Both the position numbers and the translations under genes were made by a program. Positions 32,985 to 44,871 of a stretch of DNA of 64,000 nucleotides are shown one piece after another. Source of the DNA: Puccinia triticina (taxonomy: Eukaryota; Basidiomycota; Pucciniomycetes; Pucciniales; Pucciniaceae); NCBI RefSeq assembly GCF_026914185.1, contig NC_070571.1, positions 3,224,001 through 3,288,000 of the forward strand. Reading direction: 5' to 3'. The notes below the pieces were generated by a model. It did not search any database and was not told where the DNA came from. It saw only the letters and a program-made list of their open reading frames with translations. The first letter of the stretch is position 1; the number at the start of each line of letters is the position of its first letter.

Positions 32985-35900
32985 TCAACAATATTGTGGC
33001 CGACTGACACGATGGTAATCTGATCAACAAAGAGATAGCATTCAGGAGGAGTGAGATCAGAGATTGATGGAGAAGTGGAGAAAAAAATTGACGAAGGGAG
33101 ACTGGGATTTACCAAGCATCATCACCGCACCACTGGTCGGATAGACTAGCTCTGTCTCCACTTCAAGCTCCTCGATCCGCACGACGGACGAGTTACATGG
33201 ATCGAGATAGGCCATTAGCCGTTCGTGCATGCTTTCCAGTCGGGCCCTCAGTCCACCATAGCGTAGATCCAAGACCTCCCATCCAAACGGCTAACCAGAC
33301 AACGCCGTCGACCAAGACAAAGAGAGAGAAAGAGAGTGATGTTGAGTTGTGAAGAAAGGAAGGAACGGCGAGGCAGATGAAGAGTCGAACGAAGGCGAGC
33401 TTACTTTATACATCAACATCCACAAGTCCCGATGGTACTTCCAGGTCTGATCGCACAATGCCCTCAATCGACTAAGTCTCGAGAGCGGGCCCGGACCGGC
33501 AAGCGCAACGAGTTCCTCGCGATCATTCTGTCGATAGGCGTGCACCAATCGGTCCCGGAGATGGCACTTTAATCCCAGCACCTTGGCAATCAGGTTCGGT
33601 AGCATCAGCCGCGAGTTCAACGGGTGTTCCATCGTCCTCGTCCATTCATGCCCTCTTGCATTGTGCGCGTTTTCTAATCTTCCCCCGCCTCCCATCGCCT
33701 CATCTAAATATTTCGATAGCCGGTTGTAGTGCGTTTCGAGATCGTATCCAGCGTATTGAGGCGATAAAATCGAAAAGAAAGGCTCTACAGGCGTTTCGGT
33801 CAAAGACCAAACATAGGGCTGTGAGTTTTTATGCGCGCTCGGTAGGGTTTTTTTGGCAAGACCCGAGAACCTCATTTACCTTCCCAAATCAACCATTTAC
33901 TAAGATTAGGCGTAAACCGACTGAAAGGCAGAAACCGCCAAAAAGGTCGGTTAAGTCAATATACAACAATACATGTCGGGAAAGAGAGAGATGACGGACG
34001 CTTTATCATCGATCAACTGGTTCTCAGGTTGCAAGTCATCGAGCTTGGAAGCGAAGACAAAGTCATCAAACGATCCGCCACAGATCCCGTCGAACTTGCT
34101 TTTCAAGAGCCGGACATCGATCTCCGACTTGGCCGAATAAGCATGTTCTGAATAGAACAACAGCCCAGGTAATGCTGACCAACTGTAAAACCGCCCCCAA
34201 AGAAAAAGAAAGAGGGGGATAGAAATTGACTTTTTAAGCGGGAATTAGTGCATCAGCGTATCAACAGAACACACATATCACATTCATTTCCTTCGTCTCC
34301 CCAGATCGTGGTAAGGGCATGCTTGACACCCGACTGGGGATTCTTAATAGCTTTCATACTCGCCGTAATCGTCTCAATCGTAAACGGCAAAGCGGTCCAA
34401 AATCTCGACCCTGAAGTAATAAAAAAACAATTAATTAACCACAGGAAACAATTTGTTCTTATTTGTCAAAAAAGGGAACTAGAAGACGACGTACAGGTCC
34501 AGATGCCACTGGCCATGGCTGGCGACTTAAAATTAAGATCCCGGTGCTGGTTGATCTTGTTGACATAAGGAGCCGAGGTAGTGTGATAATAATCCTAAGT
34601 AGTCAACCCAAGTGGATTTTTTCAGAGAGAAAGAAATCAAGCGATTGGATTGAATTTTCTGGGCAATTTTGGATGAGGGAAACAGTGGTGAGATGGATAC
34701 CCAATAGACAAGCTCGATTTCCGGCGGGATGGATTGGACTAATTCGGGTGTTGCCGGGTTACTTGAGTCGTAGTACCCGCCCAAAGAGTTATTCTTAGCC
34801 GCTAGACAGAACAGCACTGACCCGGTAGAAGTTGTTCCAAGTGGGCCACATTTAAATTGATGTCAGAAAGGCAAGTAGGGGGAGGAAAGAGATCGGCGAG
34901 GAAAACGGGGAGACGACTGACTATCAGACCAGATCATAGGCCTCAAACCCATCTTTGCACAGATTTGATTAACCTTATTCAAGTGATCCGTAAACTAATA
35001 AGAAAGATTGAGAAAAGTTAGAACTATTTCCAATGACGCCGATCTGATTAGAATTGTGTAGAGAAAAGGAGACGAACGACTTGACAGCTATCTTTGTCCC
35101 CAAACAGTTGTCGATACCTGCCTTCACTAACTCCATGAGCTTCATCCATTCCGATATGAATCTTCTTACTTCTAAGAGGGCTAGTGATCGCCTGAATCAT
35201 CTAATGTATCATCAAAAGCGCACAAAGGGAAGAAAAAAGAAAGAATTGTTGGTGAAAAAAGAAAAAAAAAAAAAGGTGAGAGAGATGTAAGATAAATCTT
35301 CTTCGAGGGGTTTGACGGGAAAGAGAGAAAGAATAGGGGCCAACTTTCTCAATAAAGCCATATGTTTCCTGGCTTCCAACAAGCAGGATTTCATTTGTAT
35401 CTCTCATCCCGCCAAACCGAGGCCACTGGAGCATCTGGCCAAGATGACCCAATGTTTGAACTGCTCAAAAGAAAAGAGCACACATACACATCCGGACCAT
35501 CCACAAGTCAGAAATTGGCTTTATCAGATTTTTGTTTTCTCTTCACAAAGTACCTTGCTTTTTGGTGCATGATGTGGGATTGTCGGAGAAGGGTATTGGG
35601 AAGAAAGAAGTAAGATGTAATTGAAGTGATAGACTTACTACATGCAACTACTTCTATTCCGCTTACATTGTCGTCCATTGTCCCATTCGACATTCATTCA
35701 CATAATCAAACAAATCAATCACAAACGCAACAGGAATAATTATTATTCAAGCAGAATTTGTCAGTGCATAATTGTGCAATCAATTGTGGCGAGTCGTAGT
35801 TTAGACAATCAATAGCAAGATAGAGAAACATTCAAGATTCCATCCCAATATTCCCCAAAAGGAAAAATGAAATAAAAAAATGATGTAAGTTCGAGTTATG

Positions 35901-37415
35901 TCCGAGGCGAGATTAAGAAGAGGAAAGGGGAAGTTCAAGGGGATTGGTTAAGACAGACGAACAGTTCATAAGCGTAATCGTCGATTTCTTTCAGCTCGAG
36001 CTGGGTGTAAGGGCCGCGAAAGTAGCCGAAAAAAGGTTCGCCTTGGATCTAACACCATTCATTGTCGAAAAAACGGGGAAGAAACATGTACAGAACGAGT
36101 AGGATTAGCTCCTAAAATCACAAAAGAGAGAGAAAAATGAAAGGAAAAAATAATTACCTGGTAGGTGTCCTCGGTGTACAACTGCAAGACGTTCAAGCCC
36201 ATCAGGGCGATAAACCTACAGAGTTCCTTGACTCTCTGGACTTTGAGAACGCCGTTCCTAGAGCAGTCGACCATGAGTCCCAGGGAGTCGAAGTTACAAG
36301 TTTCGTGTCTCTGATGTAAGAGGTCAACGATGGCTTGGCAGGCTCTAGGATCCCATGTGGCGCCCGGACTGAAGCCGTTTTTCCGGTAGTTTTTTTTTGA
36401 ATCATGCGTACCGGCAGAGAGTGAAGAGGGATGATAGTGACGGGTGAGTCCAAGGAGATGACCGAGCGCCCTGAAGGCCTCGCTCCTTCGTCTATACCGT
36501 ACCGTCACCACAAACCGCTCCAATACCCCTCTCTCGCCTGCTCGTAATGAGTTCAGGACGTCGGCTAGGTACCCCGGATGGCTGTTTGAGAACTCGTAGA
36601 AATTTGGATGCGAGGTGCTGATCTCTAGCCGGCCCGCTCGTCCCCCCTCTTCCTCCTTCGTCTCCCCAACCTCCTCCTCTCCTTCCTGCTGCTTGATAAA
36701 CCTTTCAAGAACAAAAAAAATGGAAATTGCAAAATTTAGCTGAAGGGTGTTGATTGTCCAAAAAAGAAAGACGATTCTCAACTGGAGAAACCACCAAAAC
36801 TCAGGCTGAAGGCTGGTAGGATTCTGATTATGGAGGTTACCATCGTGATTTGGGAGATTATGATGAGAGTGTTTGAAGTTTGGGCTGCGGAGGTCAGTAG
36901 TGATCCTAGATTGAGTAATAGATTGGTTAAAGAAATCGACGGCGTTCTGGTCGATTGACTCCGACAGAGCGTGGTGGGGATGATTTGAGTGATTGAGCAG
37001 TGAGACCATGTTCATGTTGTTCCGGACGGAGTGCTCGCAGAGCTCGGTCAAGGCGAAGCGGAGCTCCTTCTCGACTTCAAAGTCTAACAAGACAAGCCTG
37101 ATCGGCAGTTCAGTGTAGAATTGATGGTGGCATGCGCCCTGCTCGTTGGCGCCGGACTCCACCATACCCTTCGCCGGCCCTTGTCCATCCTCCATACGAT
37201 TTTCGTTGTCTTCCTGGTTGTCTTGTGTAGAGCTTGCATCAGTTCTCATAGGGCTTTGGTCTGCTGAGGCTGGATCCAACGAGACGATTGAATCTGAATA
37301 CAATGAAAACATGTCCAGGCATGAGTTCTTTGTTGACAGCTGAATGGTTTTTCAATCTGATGGACTTACCGGCTAGTCTTTCGATCTCATTTTGGGAATA
37401 CGCTCCTGTTGACAT
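32985..37415 (-). CDS. GH20 beta-N-acetylhexosaminidase, hexosaminidase-D type
   Basis: Sixteen exons, all phase-consistent, 905 residues: 37415-37370, 37293-36783, 36701-36158, 36048-35963, 35661-35639, 35460-35345, 35200-35078, 34994-34922, 34816-34701, 34594-34495, 34410-34275, 34182-33973, 33920-33880, 33784-33405, 33290-33113 and 33019-32985. Exon 5 is only 23 nt. Family landmarks in order: DCSRNGVLKV (from about residue 331), MLYTEDTY-like LQLYTEDTYQ, QGEPFFGYFRGPYT, IQTLGHLGQMLQWPRF, the catalytic Asp-Glu pair in HIGMDEAHG (461-462), MIWSDMLF, DYYH, GIWTWSRFWTALP, WGDEGNECD, YKPFGWEVLDLRYGG. The enzyme removes terminal N-acetylhexosamine. No signal peptide, so nucleo-cytoplasmic, as for animal HexD. 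The extended N-terminus is acidic and low-complexity. Confidence 0.85.
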
Positions 37416-38336
37416 GGTGGTCTTGTCTCCTCGTTGGTGTTGAAGATGGTTTCTCCGGGTTTTCGATCGAACAGGTCGAATGCAGCAAACACAGAATGTA
37501 TCAACTTGATTACATAAGCAGCCAACCACCACCAGCACCACCACCTGCTTCCACCCCTGACTGGACGGCAGGTCACAGTGACACAGCCTCGAAGCATCCT
37601 CAGAACTTCAGAAGAGTCAGCTGGCCGCCAAGCATGCACACCTATAGCTACATATTTATGTAGGAACAAGCTGCCAAGAGCACCTGACCTTTACCAAGCT
37701 AGTGCAACACATATCTGCCCTCCTTATACCCTCAGCTTTGCAGCGAAGGTCCTGAGATTCTTCTGGTGTACATACAGCTTGGTCTACCGCATTAGCTCTG
37801 CGTAAGTTCACATCTTACTCCAGCCCAAACCATGCCATGTGCGTATTCATTCATACTATTATGTCGAGAGAAACATCCTCCAGAGCTGACTAGAGCTGAC
37901 CCCCCTCCCGTTAGCGCAGTGCAACCAGTGTCTTACAGTCACCGTTGCAGATGTTGAAGGAGAGACTTGACTTAGACCAGCGGGAAGTCAACACTCCAAG
38001 CAGCTCTCAGTCCGGTGCTCAAAGGGATCCAAACTGATCCAAAGGAGGTGCACCACTTCATATAAACACATACATAGGTCATTGCAGTCAAGGGGAAGAA
38101 ACTGCCTGCTGGTACAAACTTATATCACTACATAAACAGTCACACATAAAGATATAAGCTCAATGCATATGAACAACAAACAAGCGAAAGAATAGATTGT
38201 GATGTGAAAGTAAAACCCAAAAAAGAGAGAAAAGAACGACGTGGTATACGGTTATACTTGTATTCATAGAGCAAGGATTTATATAAAACAGGTGTTTGTC
38301 ATGGAGAGACAGAGGGGAAGAGGATGACTACAGAAA
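37416..38336. other. Intergenic between two minus-strand genes
   Basis: It holds the presumed promoter of the GH20-like gene and the 3' flank of the next gene. No RNA gene or repeat was recognised. Confidence 0.45.
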
Positions 38337-40940
38337 TCAAAACAAGTTGACCTTTCTAGAGAAAAGGTTAGAGATGGAATCGGAGGAGTTAGCAGTAGTA
38401 GTGGAAGTGGTAGAATCAGGAGGGAGATTTTTAGAGGAGGGCAAGACACAAGAGCAGGCGCTAAGACGTTTCCATACGGAGTGATTTTTGCGAGCGATAC
38501 ATTTGAGGGGGGAATGGATGTGATTCTTTGGGACGGATGGGGAGGGGGAGAAAGCGGCGGAGTAGGTCTGGCAGCAGGAGGAGAGGATGATCTCGACGAA
38601 AGAGGAGGCGGTCGAGCGGACCGAACTGGACTTGCTTCGAACGCTTTCGGCCCGCTCGAGCCGACTCCCATAACTGGTGCTAGTGCTGTCTGACGACGGA
38701 TTGGTGAGGCTGGTTTGTCGGCTCAAACTGTGCCCATCGCTCGATGCACGGAGGTATTCACTACTTCGACGGCGCTCGTCCGCACGGAACCTGGTGGGGT
38801 CAAAACTCTCCGGGCAACGCTCCCGGGCGCTAAGAATGCTCTCCCGACTCTGGGTTTTCTCCGTGACCATTAGCAGCGTGTTGCGCCTTGACTGGTCAGC
38901 AATCGGGTTCAGTTCGTTGACACGGATCATGAGCGGCTCGGTTTGTGGACTATTGTCGGACTTCTTGATCGTGTCCGGTCCATCTGCTTTTGGTGGGTTG
39001 TCGACTGATCGCTCGTCTTCTTCTTTTGTGTCGTCTTGATCTTGAACTTTTGAACAATGTTTTTGGTTTGTTTGTTCGGCTTGTGCCTCCTCCTCCTGTT
39101 GCTCTTCTTCATCTGAAAGATAATAGGGATGATGGTGTGCTGGTAGTACGCGCTTGATCTTGATGAGAAGTTGGCGATTGAAGCTATCTTGCTGAACGCT
39201 GAAATAGCACAGATACCCAGACAATCACCAAAAAGAAGGGCACACACACCGCATGTAAGGAAGGAAAAGTGAAGGAGAAATTTCAATAAAATTTCCATAA
39301 TGTATGACCTTTTAGGAGAAAGAAGCAGAAAAAAAGTTAATTACGTCGATGAACGCCGGAGATGAATCGAGACTGTAACGAGTTTTGTGGCATAGAGGAG
39401 GAAGAGAAAGGGCCGTGAAATGAGCTTGGTCTGGTTTCGACTTGAGGCCTATGGAAAGAAAAGGCACAAGGTTTGCCAAACTTCTTATTGGTGTTAGGTG
39501 AGGATATAGTGACTAATTTTGGGAGCAGTCCGTCCAAGGAGGTCCGGGACAAATAGATCTTGAGGGGGCATGGCATCAAAGCTTGCGAAGCCGAAGCAGA
39601 TAAAGACACGGGCCGCCCACCAGCCATTTCTTGACTATCATTATTAACAAGAGGTGGTTTGGAGTAGGTCAGTGGATTGGAGGGTATCGTAAGAACAAGA
39701 AGAAATGGAAATGGCTAAACCTCATCATGTCTTCTACGCGGTATTGGTAGAGTTCTTCTCCACACCTCTCGAGATGGTCGCGTTTGATCTGGTCAGCAAC
39801 GGCAGCGGCTCGTTGGAATGTTTCGGGCGTGAGGGCATGGAGCGAAAGGTAGAGGAAGAGTGGGTCTTCAAGCAGCTTGTGGCTTCGCGCTACCAGGTCA
39901 GATATTACGCTGCTCTCCGTCACACGGAGCTCGTTAGCGCCCTGTCAAAAGGAATTCGAGCGATGTAACGTGAATGTAACGTGGAGAGAAACATAACGAG
40001 CGCGTTCGGTTGATATGTATAAATAGCGCACCGGTGGTTCACAGGAACTTGCGAGCAAGCTGGCTTCCGGTCCCGGCAAGATTAATCGTGCTGGATGGGC
40101 CGGAGAGGCGGGTGGACTTCGGCGCGGCTCGTGATCGGTGGCCCCCTCAGTGAACCCGAGTAGTGCGAGTATGATCGCAAACTCAAGGCCTAACAAACAG
40201 TTGAGAGATTAGTCTCAGAGCCTTTTCAAGACACGAGCAATTTTTATGGGCTACTCACCCCGTGGATCTTGTAGACACTCGATCCGACGAATATTGAAGC
40301 CCAAAAATTGGCACGATGGCGGGACGGTTGAAGTGCCTGGTCGATATATTGCACATGGAAAATCTGAGTCTGGTTTTTGACACTTGAGAACGAAACAGAG
40401 CATATAAGTGATGAGTAGATCTAGTGAGGATACTAGGTTGGGGTAGGAACACACACCATCCAACATGTATAGCCTCTCTTGCTACCAGGCATCCCGATGA
40501 TATCTTTCTTCCAGCAAAACTTCAGGATCCTATCAAAATAGAACGCCCATTCGAATTTCATATACCCCGAGTTTTTCAGTTCGATGGTCGTCGATGGATT
40601 GGCTAAAGAGATCAACTTGAGCTTGGAGGAGATGTGTTGGAATACGCCTAATGGTGCCAGGGTTGAGGCATGGTATAATTCGATCCTAGTCTCGCTACCC
40701 TTTTGATTTCGAGATATAAACCATTCCCAAAAGTAAATATTAGATGTCTGCATTTCCAGCTGCTGAGAGGGATGTTCCTTCGATGTTTTTTGGACTAGCT
40801 GAAGAGAGCGCTGAGACGGAAAGAAAGCTGGATACTACTTACTTCAGGTGCCCGGAGACAAAAATAAACGGACTCGCCGGTGGGTTCTAACTTCTCGGAT
40901 GAGGAATAGCTTATCAGGCTCGCTTGTGGAGCGAACGAAG
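38337..40940 (-). CDS. Conserved-looking unknown protein, acidic/Ser-rich tail
   Basis: Exons that join in phase: about 40940-40843 (5' incomplete, no Met found), 40798-40457, 40382-40259, 40189-40032, 39941-39721, 39629-39514, 39448-39345 and 39191-38337. The core (exons 2-4) reads like a compact folded domain: IELYHASTLAPLGVF, STTIELKNSGYMKFEWAF, a Lys-rich GSKRGYTCWM, DFPCAIYRPGTS, FNIRRIE, GLEFAIILALLGFTE. A phospholipid-binding beta-barrel such as tubby-like/LURP is possible by pattern only.  A helical segment follows. The last 285 codons are acidic then Ser/Arg-rich and probably disordered. At least 670 residues. I do not know the family. Confidence 0.6.
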
Positions 40941-41576
40941 CTGAGAGTGTAAAGATTGGCGTCCAACATCTCTTGAGCAGAGCGAACCAAGAACAAGGAT
41001 GGATCTCTCAAAAAAATTCAAGACTTTCTCTGCATGTGCTTTTTCCTGCTAGGGGAACCCTCGCAAAATGCCTGACCTGGGACGCGTTCATTTCCCCACG
41101 GTACAAATGGCTTATGTTGCTCAAGTCTAAAGATTATTTTTGCTCCTACAGAAGCTGAGTGATAATGCCCCCTCATACAGATGACATTCCAAAAGGCAAC
41201 CTAGATGCACCCTTCGTCAGGTCAACATTTGATTTCTGAGCCGCAAGTTGACAATCTTTGCACTGAAAGAGGACCACATGGGCTTGTTTGTCACTTAGAA
41301 GCGTACCTGTGGTTGCATTTAAACATCCAAAATGTGAAGCCCTGGACCACAAGTTCGTGCGGGGGAGGATGTGTGAACTGGTTTGATACTGGAGGTTCTG
41401 CGTGACTAGACTGTCTACCCGTGGCGCATCATAAAGCTACATAAATTTTCTTCAAATCCAGCACTTTCTTTAAAATTCATGAAGAGATTACGTAATAAAC
41501 ATCACAGCATCACATAGGCCGTCCAAGTAAAAACGGTTGTATGCCCTTGTTTTGAAATTCACCGTAAACAATCAAT
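40941..41576. other. Intergenic; probably holds the 5' exon of the unknown gene
   Basis: The first exon and promoter of the preceding minus-strand gene should lie here, but no start codon with a convincing donor was fixed. The 3' flank of the HP1-like gene is at the right edge. Confidence 0.4.
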
Positions 41577-43117
41577 CTAACCAACACCAGTAGGTTTTCT
41601 TGCCGACGCAGTTCGAAAGCTTTCTGTCATAGTCTTGGGACAGGGCTCCTGTGGACGTAAATTGCTGTTGTCGACTTATGGCTCAGTGGTCGAGAATTGT
41701 AGATGCTAGATCACATAGAAAACAAGGAAGGTTGGTGACAATCAATTTTCCTCTTCCCCTACAACTCATGAAGATCAGAACAAGGGGTGGAATCGTAACT
41801 CACGTCTTCATAGAAGTCAAGCATTTTTTGGGGGAGCTTATCTCGAGCAACCTCGTTGGAGACCCATGAAACACGTCCATTTTTCCTGATGTGGAAAGGT
41901 GGGATAGAATATGAGCCTTGATGCTGTTTCAAAGACGAACAAAACTGTCAAACTAACCATAGTAGACAAACGTTGATGACGTTATCCGCTTTTTCTCGGG
42001 ATTTTTGCGAGGCATTGTCGTCATTGACGCTGGGCTTCTCAATTGTTCGAACGCTGCGAATCAGATCCTATGCGGAAGATGGGCCAACGATGGTTAGTGA
42101 ACGAAAGGAAGATGAGACACCAGGTCTCTGGCCCGGCAGAACCAAAATAACCTACCTCCCAACTCGGTAACTTTTTGTGTTTGGCATGCCATTCTTCTGC
42201 ATCGACTGACTCCGCTTCAGAGGCCTCTGACTCCGATCGGACAGACTAAAAAGAGGGGACGGTATGAGAAAAACGAGATGATGATAGAGTGTGGGCAGAC
42301 CTCACTTTGCGATTTTTGACACTGTCTCGATCGGCTTTTGTAGGTCCACCAGTGCCATTCTTTCGAAGGGGTGCGATTGTTGAGGTGATCTTGTCTTGAG
42401 ACAATCGCTTGCGTTTACGGCTCTTTTGGTCGTCATCGTCATCAGATTGGTCCGAATTAGCTGCTTTGGCAGGTTTCTTGGCGGACTTGGCAGATGCGTC
42501 TGATTTCCGACCACTACGGATGGAAAGCGAGTACGAATAATCGAGTAAGCATGAGGAAGTATAGTAGTTACTGTGGGCCCGCTGGAACGGGACTTACCTT
42601 TTAGAGATTTCGTCCACACCATGGGCAAGTCGGTATTTCTTTAAAAGCTCAACCGCTCCCGATAAGTTTTCCTTTGGTTCCCAAGTATCATCATCTGACT
42701 TGTATCCCTTCCAACCGACTAGATATTGAATCTCGCCTCTCTGAGAATTAAGACTGCATCAGTTTGACCCGAAGGGGTAAGGAGAGAGGTGAAATCATGC
42801 GATAGAAATATAGCAAAAGGAAGGCTACTTACTTCTTTTCTGTGTTTTTTGATTGTTTCAACTTCATATTCCTCTTCTTCTTCCTCTTCACTCCCGCTGT
42901 CTTTCTTCTCGTCTTCCTCATCAGAGTTCGCATCGTTAGGCGGTTTTGAGCCATTGCTTTTACTTTTAGATTTTTCCGCAGACTTCGATTTTTGACGAGC
43001 CGAGGTTTTACTATCAGATTGTTGACTACCGCTCGAGGGACTCAGATCGCGTTCGCGACGTTTCTTGCTCGAGCTGTAGGTAGAAGCTGCCGAATTGCGC
43101 TTTCCCTTTCCAGGCAT
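41577..43117 (-). CDS. HP1/Swi6-like chromodomain and chromo-shadow protein
   Basis: Seven exons in phase, 329 residues: 43117-42833, 42740-42598, 42513-42306, 42245-42156, 42067-41958, 41885-41804 and 41648-41577. After a basic/acidic, Ser-rich N-terminus the chromodomain spans about residues 84-138: [13 protein letters not shown] then [19 protein letters not shown], with the methyl-lysine cage aromatics Tyr84, Trp105 and Tyr108 in place. A Lys/Ser/Asp-rich hinge follows. The C-terminus ([14 protein letters not shown]..., [27 protein letters not shown]) fits a chromo-shadow dimerisation domain. Proteins of this layout bind H3K9-methylated nucleosomes and organise heterochromatin. It lies beside large repeat blocks, which is coincidental to its function. 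Confidence 0.85.
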
Positions 43118-43517
43118 TATGAGAACCGAGTGCGATAGTGCGACGAAGATGCGGATGAGCGTGAAAAGCCAGAAGTGATTTGGTCTGGAAGGGAGCCGCG
43201 CGCGAACTGGAGACGGTCCACCAGCCGAAGCTTCGGCGCGCACCCGAACTCCATTAGTTGCCGGGGCCCGGGGGTACTTCCGAACTTACACCACGGGTCG
43301 TCGCGAATGTCAGTTGGACATACAGCAATGTTATGCGCTCCGGTAGGCTCCGGTAGGCCCAACTTTTGGGCTGCTGATTTCAGCCTCAAAGCCTGTATGG
43401 CTCCTCTATGCTAGGAATGGAATCATAGGAAAAACTCCAGCATCTTTGTTTTTAACGGGGGTGAATTTTAAAAGGTGTGTTTTACAAGGTACAAGGCCTT
43501 GTAAAATTACACATCTA
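43118..43517. other. HP1-like upstream region
   Basis: Presumed promoter of the HP1-like gene. From about 43440 the sequence becomes rich in CCTTGTAA-type words shared with the neighbouring foldback element. Confidence 0.45.
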
Positions 43518-43665
43518 TGGTGTTCAAAGTTGATTTATGCATGCATAAATCATAAATTCATAAATCTTTTTCAGGGGGATTACATAATCAAACCCGCGCA
43601 ATCCCCTGCAAAGAACAGTTTATGAATTTATGATTTATGCATGCATAAATCAACTTTGAACACCA
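43518..43665. mobile_element. Perfect-TIR MITE with TA duplication (148 bp)
   Basis: The terminal inverted repeats are 47 bp and perfect (starting TGGTGTTCAAAGTTG and containing TTATGCATGCATAA), with only about 54 bp between them. They are flanked by TA at 43516-43517 and 43666-43667. The TA target is typical of the Tc1/mariner superfamily. Perfect arms imply recent insertion or gene conversion. Non-coding. Confidence 0.85.
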
Positions 43666-44315
43666 TAATTGAGGGGGTGATGTGTAATTTTCCAAGGAGT
43701 TTTCCAAATTTTGACCTTGTAATGAAAGCCCTTGCAATAAAGGCCTTGTAATTTCCATATCAGATTTTCCATGTGTACTTTCACAAGGTATCTTTTTGCA
43801 AGGGGTGACCTTAATTTTACAAGGCAAATCTTGAAATAGCAAAACACCTTGCAAAACTCACCTTGTAAAAATCCATAACAGCGGTTACCCAGGACAAGGT
43901 TTCAAAAAAAAATTACAAGGTCATTTTCCCCACCCCTTCCGTTTTTTATTTATTTAGAAAAACAACTTCCTCAAACTGTCCAATGTGCCTACGTTAACTG
44001 GGTGCCTCCCGCTGACTTGGGATCTTACAGTTTATTTTGTCCCACAAGGTTGTAAGACCCCTTTGATTTAACTTTGTAAGAGCTGGTGCTCTTCACTGGG
44101 ATAGTGAAAATGGAACAGGGGAGGTGTGGTCTCAGCAATTTCTGACACTCACAGTTGGGATGAATTACATAGGCCTAGCTCAGAGAGACAGTCAGTTGGG
44201 TTTGGTTCTTTGCTATAACTAGATAAAAGATAAAGAGGGAAAGAGACAAGATTGGAAAGCTCACCAGCTAGCTCAGAGAGAAAGTCAGTTGGGGTTTGGT
44301 TTGCTGAGCTAGGAA

Positions 44316-44792
44316 CAACGGTGGGCCGCTACGCTACACTACGCTACAGGGCCACTTAGCGTTAGCGTAGCGGCAAAAAGCGCCCGCTCATTTTGAGTAG
44401 CGTTAGCGCGCTGTTAGCGCCGCTACGCTGCGCTACGTTTCAGCGGCGCTAACAGCGCGCCAATTGTATGTTAGTGTTAGCGCGCCGCTACAGTCACTAC
44501 GCTACGCTACGCTGCGCTACAGCGCTTTTAGCGGAAAAAAAGGCCTTTTTTTCAGCTGAAAGCACTGTGGCGTACCGTAGCCCGCGCTCTTTTGCGCCCT
44601 GCGTGTGTAGCGTTAGCGCAATTGCGCGCATCTGCGCTAACGCTACGCTAACAGCTAAATTAGCTGCGCACCCTTTGCGCGTAGCGTTAGCGCAGAAAGG
44701 CGCAATTCCGCTAACGCTACGCTAAAAGTTAGCGGAATTCCGCTACGCTACGCCACGCTAACGCTACGGTTAGCGTAGCTGGCCCACCGTTG
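44316..44792. mobile_element. TIR element with GCTAACGCTACGC palindromic core
   Basis: The ends are CAACGGTGGGCC and its complement GGCCCACCGTTG, flanked by the 7-bp duplication CTAGGAA (44309-44315 and 44793-44799). The core is almost wholly built of GCTACGCTA and GCGTTAGCG words on both strands, so it can fold extensively. Open frames in it are composition artefacts. Confidence 0.8.
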
Positions 44793-44871
44793 CTAGGAAG
44801 GGGAGGAGGCAGCAGGACTATGTGGCCTGAGTTGGGTCTTGTGAAACCCAAGGTGCATGGTTCTTACAACC

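Noticed and set aside
44468..44725. 85-codon ORF in the GCTACGC block
   Set aside because: It is composed of Ala/Thr/Leu from the palindromic simple repeat; the block is a TIR element.
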